Shown here: one piece after another, positions 51,169 to 56,041 of the stretch
How positions within the stretch are numbered: position 1 is the stretch's first letter
Layout: each line of letters opens with the position of its first letter
Origin: a virus
Length of the DNA: 56,041 bases
IMG/VR virus record: IMGVR_UViG_3300030099_003216
Location: 1 to 56,041 of that record
Direction: 5' to 3' (one strand)
Program-made: the position numbers and the translations under genes
Notes under the pieces: generated by a model
The model's database searches: none
What the model was told of the DNA's origin: nothing
What the model saw: the letters and a program-made list of their open reading frames with translations, nothing else

Positions 51169-53172
51169 TTATATTGGGAAAATTTCTTTTATGTCGTACA
51201 ATTTGTTGTCATCTTGTTTTTTTACTTCAAATTTTTTCTTGCCTGCTCCAACCAATGTCCAACCCGCTGCCATACAAGCGTCAAACTTTGTAGTATTTTT
51301 AATGTCAAATTGTAGTAAATCCTGTAGCAAGTTTTTATAATGTATCTTTTCACAGTTTTCATATACATACAATTCAAGTTCTTCGACCATCTGCTGATGT
51401 GTTTTAGCATTAGCAGATATGCCATATTTTTTAGATTTAGGGAGTTTCATTAAAAATCTTTCATATCCCCGCATCTCAAAATATTTTATGATACCTACTT
51501 TATTATCTTCGGGTAGTATTTGACACCCAAAAAAATGACACATCTTTAACATATCCTCATAGTATATCTCAGCAGTCTGAGGTCTATGAATATATTCACA
51601 AACAAATGTCTCTGATAACTCAGAGTTAGCATCATATTTTGCGTAGACGTAACCAGCTCCATCAGAGCGTCTACTATCTACAGTATAATTGTGGTCAAAA
51701 GGGTCAGCTCCTGCAACAAACTTATTTAAGTTGCGTGGGTACTTTTTTGTACCTCTTTGCTCAACCGCATTCCATCCACTTTTTGGGTCAATACTTTTAT
51801 GCAATAAAAAATTGCCCTTTTTATCCTCCACAAATATCACACTAGAATCCCTCTTTCCACCCATCCATAGGAATTGACCTCTCTGGAGGTAGTCTTTTTC
51901 GGGCAACCAACTAATAGATTCTAGCTGTTTATTGATTCTAATAGCATCAAATAGACAACTTTCGCCCTCGTTCCAGAAGGCTTCTTCGATTGTGAAGGGG
52001 TTTTTTCTTATATATGAGGCTAACGCTCTAGAGTCATCTTGCAGGGATTCCCTTTCATTTAAATAGAATTGCTTTGCCTTCTCTTCATCTGGCTGTCCGT
52101 ATTTATCATAGTACAATGTTTTGTATGCAGGAAGAAAATATCTGTAGAGTCCGCTTTTTGTTCTGTTGTTAGCATTCTTTACAGTCTGGTCTGAAGAGTC
52201 CCATAGCTTTTTAAACTGTTCTCCACCAGCGTCTAACTCTTCAACTGTAGTAGTATATAATGCTTTACCTATTATAGCACCATCTAACTGTAAACAAAAC
52301 TGTACAACTTGATGTCTTTCAAAAACGTCAACATCTTTTGTTTTACCAGCTTCATCAGCAACGTATCTATGTAATTTAGTTCCATCATAAGAAAACTCCT
52401 CAGAAGATTTAAATGTTATACTACTTTCTAATTCTTTTCTTGGGTCGTACATATCTTGGTTTCTGCCTCTTCTGTTAGGTTTGAAAAACCTTAACTCTGA
52501 CTTGGGGGTAATACCTTTCTCTGTGTCGTATACAGGAATAAAAAAATCAGGTAACTGTTTAAAAGGCATAATAACACCTTTTGCAAACACATTATTCTTT
52601 GCGTCTTCTAATGTCTTAGATTGTATTCCTCCAAGTGCATTTTTTGTTCTCGCTACATAATCATAAAGAAAAGCGCCTGCCCTGACGGTTTTTCCTTGTC
52701 TACGTTTCGTGCATTCTATCATACCTAAACAGTCTGGGTCTTGAATACAATATTCTAAAAAGTAAAAAAACTCCATGTCGGGTATTCTAAAATCGGGATA
52801 TCCTGTGTCGAGCCTCCAGTGTGTTAAATAAAAATAGTGTAAGCCTGTCAAGTATGTAGGTTTACCATTGTTCATAAACCAAAATCCATTAGACCTTCTG
52901 TCCCACTCCTGTATTCTAAAGTTTTGCAACTCTAAATCAAAGTGTGTAGAATCTTTAGCTTGTGATAGTTTTTCTTTTTTAGACTTATCTAAAAAGTCTA
53001 TTGGCGGTGTAGGTCTTTCCCAATACTGTTCTTTTTTCTGGGTGCTTCTTTGAAATACCCCTCGCTCATCAAATGTGGATGTGTGAACGTTATATACCAT
53101 TCCTTCAGGTGGCACGTTACACTTGACGTTATTGATTTCGTATACCTCACTCTTTTTGTGTTTCTGGAACAT
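51169..53172 (-). CDS. terL: Terminase large subunit (TerL)
   Basis: 667 aa from ATG 53172; the in-frame TTG two codons upstream is less likely. The ATPase has Walker A CTKRRQGKT (about 154-162), Walker B with RYVADEAGK (about 269-277), and a coupling region with GLYRYFLPAY. The nuclease domain shows FVAGADPFDH (Asp about 490) and more acidic motifs toward the C-terminus. The KRRxGKT P-loop is the form seen in crAss-like and related Bacteroidota phages. It packages DNA through the portal encoded next. It overlaps the upstream gene by 26 bp. Confidence 0.88.
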   Translation of the reverse strand: MFQKHKKSEVYEINNVKCNVPPEGMVYNVHTSTFDERGVFQRSTQKKEQYWERPTPPIDFLDKSKKEKLSQAKDSTHFDLELQNFRIQEWDRRSNGFWFMNNGKPTYLTGLHYFYLTHWRLDTGYPDFRIPDMEFFYFLEYCIQDPDCLGMIECTKRRQGKTVRAGAFLYDYVARTKNALGGIQSKTLEDAKNNVFAKGVIMPFKQLPDFFIPVYDTEKGITPKSELRFFKPNRRGRNQDMYDPRKELESSITFKSSEEFSYDGTKLHRYVADEAGKTKDVDVFERHQVVQFCLQLDGAIIGKALYTTTVEELDAGGEQFKKLWDSSDQTVKNANNRTKSGLYRYFLPAYKTLYYDKYGQPDEEKAKQFYLNERESLQDDSRALASYIRKNPFTIEEAFWNEGESCLFDAIRINKQLESISWLPEKDYLQRGQFLWMGGKRDSSVIFVEDKKGNFLLHKSIDPKSGWNAVEQRGTKKYPRNLNKFVAGADPFDHNYTVDSRRSDGAGYVYAKYDANSELSETFVCEYIHRPQTAEIYYEDMLKMCHFFGCQILPEDNKVGIIKYFEMRGYERFLMKLPKSKKYGISANAKTHQQMVEELELYVYENCEKIHYKNLLQDLLQFDIKNTTKFDACMAAGWTLVGAGKKKFEVKKQDDNKLYDIKEIFPI

Positions 53173-53764
53173 AAGCAACCATCTCAGGGCTTGTCGGAGT
53201 TGATTGTATAGATTGTATCAACTTTTTATCTTGCCCATATATTTTTTCTTCGTAGGACTCTATCCTTTTAATAATAGCATCGCATTCATTCATGAGCTTA
53301 CTCTTGATATCTAGCGCCTGTAATTTTTCTTTGTCTTGTTTAAAATTCGTAATAGGCTTTAATAACTCTTGATGATATTGCCATAAAACCTCTTCGTTAG
53401 ACTGCAATATAGCCCATGACTTGTTGTTTTGATACTTCAGAAAGCTAGTGACCATCTGAGAAATGTCTCTGTCATCAAAATTAAATATCCTTTCTAAGCG
53501 CACACTATCCTTATCTAAATCATATCCAGCCAATCCTGCACTCTCTTTTTTACGCTCATCTACATCTGCAAACAACTGACGCATCGGAGACTTAATATCA
53601 TACATATAAATGATATACTTAATCATCTTCTCTAGGTCTACCCTTCTATGTTTATGTAATCCACCAAACATACTTTTGAAAAGGGGCTTATTGTTTTCTA
53701 AGACATCTTCTTCGTTATGTATTGGTACACATAAGTTTTTAAAATCACTATCGTTGAATACCAT
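53147..53764 (-). CDS. Hypothetical protein, candidate small terminase subunit
   Basis: 205 aa, mostly helical and charged (DLEKMIKYIIYMYDIKSPMR; KLMNECDAIIKRIESYEEKI). It lies directly before and overlaps TerL, where a small terminase or TerL partner is expected, but no DNA-binding HTH is evident. The C-terminus (STPTSPEMVAYVPETQKE) is a flexible tail. It may instead be an accessory packaging protein. Confidence 0.5.
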   Translation of the reverse strand: MVFNDSDFKNLCVPIHNEEDVLENNKPLFKSMFGGLHKHRRVDLEKMIKYIIYMYDIKSPMRQLFADVDERKKESAGLAGYDLDKDSVRLERIFNFDDRDISQMVTSFLKYQNNKSWAILQSNEEVLWQYHQELLKPITNFKQDKEKLQALDIKSKLMNECDAIIKRIESYEEKIYGQDKKLIQSIQSTPTSPEMVAYVPETQKE

Positions 53765-53906
53765 TTTTATCTAAAAAGTTTTTTACCTCGCTGTATAAAT
53801 TACCATATAACTCAGCTACATCTTCCGTATATGACCATTCACAATACTTCTTCATCTCGTATTCTAAATCTATTAATCGTTCTCTGGAGGCTTCTGGTAT
53901 GTTCAT
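53748..53906 (-). CDS. Small hypothetical protein before the packaging genes
   Basis: 52 aa, read directly: ATG 53906 overlaps the dNMP kinase stop as ATGA, stop TAG at 53750-53748 inside the next gene. Helical and acidic (ASRERLIDLEYEMKKYCEWS; AELYGNLYSEVKNFLDKNG). It fills the otherwise empty gap between the kinase and the candidate TerS gene. Function unknown. Confidence 0.58.
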   Translation of the reverse strand: MNIPEASRERLIDLEYEMKKYCEWSYTEDVAELYGNLYSEVKNFLDKNGIQR

Positions 53907-54454
53907 AATTTATACTTGTTTATTATTTTTTCTATCTGTTTAAGTAATTCGTCTATAGTCGAGTTATTCTCAATAACTATATCAAAGTCTTCATATCCAT
54001 CCATCTCTGTTTCTGAAACGTGAGTGTTCTCTTCTAGCATAATACTATCAGCGTGTTCGTTTACTACTTTTATTAGTAATCCCTTCTTTTTTTTAATAGC
54101 TTCCGCTTCGTTCAAAAAACGAACATCAGGAACTATTATATCTGCATAATCTAAATCAACAAACAAAGCATTTATCCAAAAGTCCTCTCCTAAATTATTT
54201 CTTATAGCATCAGTACCAAACTTCTGTAGCATATGTCTGTATGTTTTCATTTCTTTGTGTTGAAACTCTTTTGGCAGGTAGTCATTTTTTCTCTCATCTA
54301 TAGTATCGTATTCTACTCCCGTTGCTATACTAACCATAGCCTTTATCTTATCAGCGAAAGAACATATCTTATAGTTTCCGTTTGACATCAACTGTATCAT
54401 CTCAGCTACAGTAGATTTACCAGAACGCATTTTACCAGATATGCCTATTATCAT
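53903..54454 (-). CDS. Deoxynucleoside monophosphate kinase (T4 gp1-like)
   Basis: 183 aa. The P-loop ISGKMRSGKST (5-15) starts the protein. FADKIKAMVSIATGVEYD, QKFGTDAIRNNLGEDFWINA and VPDVRFLNEAEAIKKKKG are typical of phage dNMP kinases, where the DxRF motif binds substrate. It would phosphorylate dNMPs from degraded host DNA for phage synthesis. It overlaps both neighbours by 4 bp. A nucleotide enzyme in the packaging operon rather than the replication unit is unusual. Confidence 0.8.
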   Translation of the reverse strand: MIIGISGKMRSGKSTVAEMIQLMSNGNYKICSFADKIKAMVSIATGVEYDTIDERKNDYLPKEFQHKEMKTYRHMLQKFGTDAIRNNLGEDFWINALFVDLDYADIIVPDVRFLNEAEAIKKKKGLLIKVVNEHADSIMLEENTHVSETEMDGYEDFDIVIENNSTIDELLKQIEKIINKYKL

Positions 54455-54843
54455 TCTACCACAGTTTTAATCTTGTTAATGGTATGAGGAGGATAGAATA
54501 TAGATTCTTTTTCGTCATTTTTTAAAAACCCCTTGTATGTCATCTCAGTAACTTTCATATTAAACTCATGCTCTGTTACTTTCATATTCAACTTATGAGA
54601 CTGCAAATCATTTGTATATATTGTTATCATAAACTTCTTTATAGGCTCTTCAAACAAGCCAACATCATTAAACAAATCAATGTTTGGAACATCTTTAATA
54701 TGTAGTATCATGTCTTTAGATTTAGTCCTCTCTACCTTATAGCCCATATCGTATAGCCTATTTAGGTCTTCTCTGTTATCATCCTCTTCGTCAAAGAATG
54801 CTTTTACCTCAATATCATCTTTCACACAAGAAACATATTTCAT
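54451..54843 (-). CDS. Hypothetical protein
   Basis: 130 aa from ATG 54843, overlapping the previous TGA as ATGA; earlier in-frame starts lie in the upstream gene. Beta-rich (KYVSCVKDDIEVKAFFDEED; MILHIKDVPN) with an internal repeat, LNMKVTEHEFNMKVTEMT, also visible in the DNA (two forms of TTACTTTCATATT). Family unknown. Confidence 0.55.
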   Translation of the reverse strand: MKYVSCVKDDIEVKAFFDEEDDNREDLNRLYDMGYKVERTKSKDMILHIKDVPNIDLFNDVGLFEEPIKKFMITIYTNDLQSHKLNMKVTEHEFNMKVTEMTYKGFLKNDEKESIFYPPHTINKIKTVVE

Positions 54844-55430
54844 ATCTTTCCTAATAAATCTTTTTTCCTTACACAATAATATTCTTTGCCCTCAATCTCG
54901 TTTTTAAACTCGAAATCAGGCTGGATATATACCACATCCTTATTAGACAACCCCATATCATTATCTGATATATAAGCTATCTGCGCCTTATCAGCCATTA
55001 CTTTCTTATTAATACCCACTACTAAATCTCCCTTCATTCTTACATCAACATTCTTTCCTCCCACATTAACCGTCTTTCTCTCCTCTACCAATGGATTTAC
55101 AAGCACCCACTCACATAAAGGAATAATATCCCCATTCCTAACCGTGCAGAATATCCTCTCTACATCAACAGAATAATAATCTCCATACAAATGCGAATCA
55201 TCCACCACGTTGTAATGAAAATAAACCGTGTCCCCCTCCTTAATAATACCATACCTCTCATCGGTTAAATGTCTAGGCATTGAATATACCTCACCATATA
55301 TCCTAGCATAATGAGTAGGATTAAACATCACGTCTACCTCCAACTTCAACTTACCATATTCCACCTCATTATTATAAGGCTTATCTATCTTAACTATTAC
55401 AGAGTCTCTAAGTGCTTTTAATTTCTCCAC
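54840..55430 (-). CDS. GroES-like co-chaperonin-type protein
   Basis: 196 aa from GTG 55430, chosen because the GroES-like core starts soon after: EKLKALRDSVIVKIDKPYNN, then a mobile-loop-like region, ARIYGEVYSMP and IKEGDTVYFHYNVVDD. These match the small beta-barrel of phage co-chaperonins (compare T4 gp31), which swap for GroES to fold large capsid proteins in GroEL. A second beta part follows (residues 100-196), longer than in typical GroES. Earlier GTG starts (55475) would overlap the zinc-ribbon gene much more. It lies in the head-assembly operon. Confidence 0.55.
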   Translation of the reverse strand: MEKLKALRDSVIVKIDKPYNNEVEYGKLKLEVDVMFNPTHYARIYGEVYSMPRHLTDERYGIIKEGDTVYFHYNVVDDSHLYGDYYSVDVERIFCTVRNGDIIPLCEWVLVNPLVEERKTVNVGGKNVDVRMKGDLVVGINKKVMADKAQIAYISDNDMGLSNKDVVYIQPDFEFKNEIEGKEYYCVRKKDLLGKI

Positions 55431-55560
55431 GACAAAATCCACAAACCCTTTTATGCAATACTGTCCGCTCACCACACGACCTGCAAACCTTACAGCCTAA
55501 AAAGTATATTACAAAAAACCTCATAAGAGGATTAATAATTGGTTTTATGAACTCACTCAT
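55408..55560 (-). CDS. Small zinc-ribbon protein
   Basis: 50 aa, read directly: ATG 55560, TAG at 55410-55408. A hydrophobic N-terminus (FIKPIINPLMRFFVIYFLG) is followed by a compact zinc ribbon, CKVCRSCGERTVLHKRVCGF (then CRGE): Cys pairs CxxCxxC and CxxC. It may sit at a membrane or be cut there. It overlaps the gene upstream by 8 bp and the GroES-like gene by 23 bp. Function unknown. Confidence 0.58.
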   Translation of the reverse strand: MSEFIKPIINPLMRFFVIYFLGCKVCRSCGERTVLHKRVCGFCRGEIKST

Positions 55561-55837
55561 AACTTAATCTTTTAAATGTTACCTCGTCTATCTCTTTAAT
55601 TTCTTTTAATAATACACTTTGTCTGTTTCTTACCTTATCTCTTTCCTTATCTGTTGAATCAATCCCCAACGTACTCTCTAATGCAGCCATCTCGTGTAAC
55701 CTCCTGTCTATTATATCTTTCACTTGCTTATTTGTAAAGTATTTTCCATAATTATCCCTGATGTCTTTTTGCGATTCTTTGAACTCTTTACCGCACTTGT
55801 CACACTTTTTAACATTTCCGTAGCTATTTATCATCAT
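55553..55837 (-). CDS. Small zinc-finger-like protein, first late gene
   Basis: 94 aa (start at either of two adjacent ATG, 55837 or 55834). The N-terminus has KKCDKCGKEFKES, one CxxC pair as in half of a zinc ribbon, followed by helices (IDRRLHEMAALESTLG; RQSVLLKEIKEIDEVTFKRL). It is the first gene of the minus-strand unit after a 204-bp non-coding end and is a candidate late regulator by position. Function unproven. Confidence 0.55.
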   Translation of the reverse strand: MMINSYGNVKKCDKCGKEFKESQKDIRDNYGKYFTNKQVKDIIDRRLHEMAALESTLGIDSTDKERDKVRNRQSVLLKEIKEIDEVTFKRLSYE

Positions 55838-56041
55838 AACTTATTGGTTTTGTAATGTTTATAACAAAGTAGAGGATATTTATATATTTCAAAAAACATC
55901 CCCTACAATATATTTAAACCAAACTACAAGAGTATGTAACCCTTTATTTGCTAAATATAAGAATTATATCGGAATTATTTATAATAATTGGAAATAATTT
56001 ATTTCTATTTTAAATATTTACTGGGTTAATGCGTGATTGGG
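55838..56041. other. Non-coding window end (204 bp)
   Basis: No gene seen. It is AT-rich, holds the promoter candidate at 55865-55893, and an inverted repeat AATTATT-TAT-AATAATT at 55973-55989. If the molecule is circular, this joins positions 1-58 to form the divergent control region between the two units. No direct terminal repeat with the window start was seen. Confidence 0.5.
55865..55893 (-). promoter_or_regulatory. Candidate promoter for the minus-strand unit
   Basis: On the minus strand TTTG (55893-55890) and TACTTTG (55871-55865) are 18 bp apart, close to the Bacteroidota pattern TTTG then TAnnTTTG (one base short in the second box). It lies about 28 bp before the start at 55837. It is the best promoter candidate for the whole late unit. 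Confidence 0.35.

Overview
The window reads as one essentially complete genome of a short-tailed, tailed double-stranded DNA phage infecting a marine member of the Bacteroidota, most likely a flavobacterium. The host call is inference. It rests on visible AT richness, a secreted protein whose signal peptide ends in GYSQ, a BACON-like adhesion domain, AAACACTAAAACT start leaders, some near-matches to the Bacteroidota promoter (TTTG, then TAnnTTTG), and several small basic protein families common in marine phages. The virion genes (large portal, terminase with a KRRQGKT P-loop, ring proteins, split tail nozzle, internal virion proteins, no tape measure) point to a podovirus related in plan to crAss-like and Cellulophaga podoviruses. 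No host chromosomal gene, rRNA or tRNA was recognised.

Layout. There are two converging units. Unit 1 (59 to 11106, plus strand) holds early, recombination and replication genes: a glutamine-amidotransferase/gamma-glutamylcyclotransferase/zinc-ribbon fusion; a run of small unknown genes ending in a strong terminator (3123-3150); a tyrosine recombinase (3307-4449); a candidate annealing protein with HNH and YqaJ nucleases (5025-6734); an excisionase-like HTH protein; a candidate single-strand-binding protein; an array of dyads (7963-8046); a primase-helicase; a RusA-like resolvase; and two PD-(D/E)XK nucleases. No DNA polymerase or RNA polymerase was recognised. The unit ends at a terminator at 11161-11187.

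Unit 2 (55837 down to 11186, minus strand) holds late genes. In transcription order these are: zinc-finger proteins, a GroES-like protein, a dNMP kinase, a candidate small terminase, TerL, portal, scaffold, major capsid protein (followed by a terminator), an unknown structural protein, a 4417-residue tail fibre with a C-terminal S74 chaperone, a methyltransferase, a BACON-type fibre protein, a cassette of membrane coiled-coil and periplasmic thioredoxin-like/HMA-like proteins, strongly basic proteins, ring proteins, a two-gene tail nozzle with cadherin-like repeats, three internal virion proteins, and a lysis module (M15 endolysin, 3TM-type holin, second membrane protein). Eight genes too short for a standard gene caller were found by reading overlapping start and stop codons; most are strung together by ATGA, GTGA or TAATG overlaps.

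Most interesting signals: (1) the octamer CAATCCC[C/G] occurs about 19 times against fewer than one expected from base composition, in several reading frames, mostly on one strand, including one perfect palindrome; (2) the amidotransferase-cyclotransferase fusion without a partner ligase; (3) a tail nozzle split into two genes with cadherin repeats at the junction; (4) a duplicated membrane coiled-coil plus periplasmic redox/metal-type cassette; (5) four ATACT/AGTAT dyads before the primase-helicase; (6) purine leaders exactly 6 nt before four consecutive early start codons, in a phage of hosts that seldom use Shine-Dalgarno pairing.
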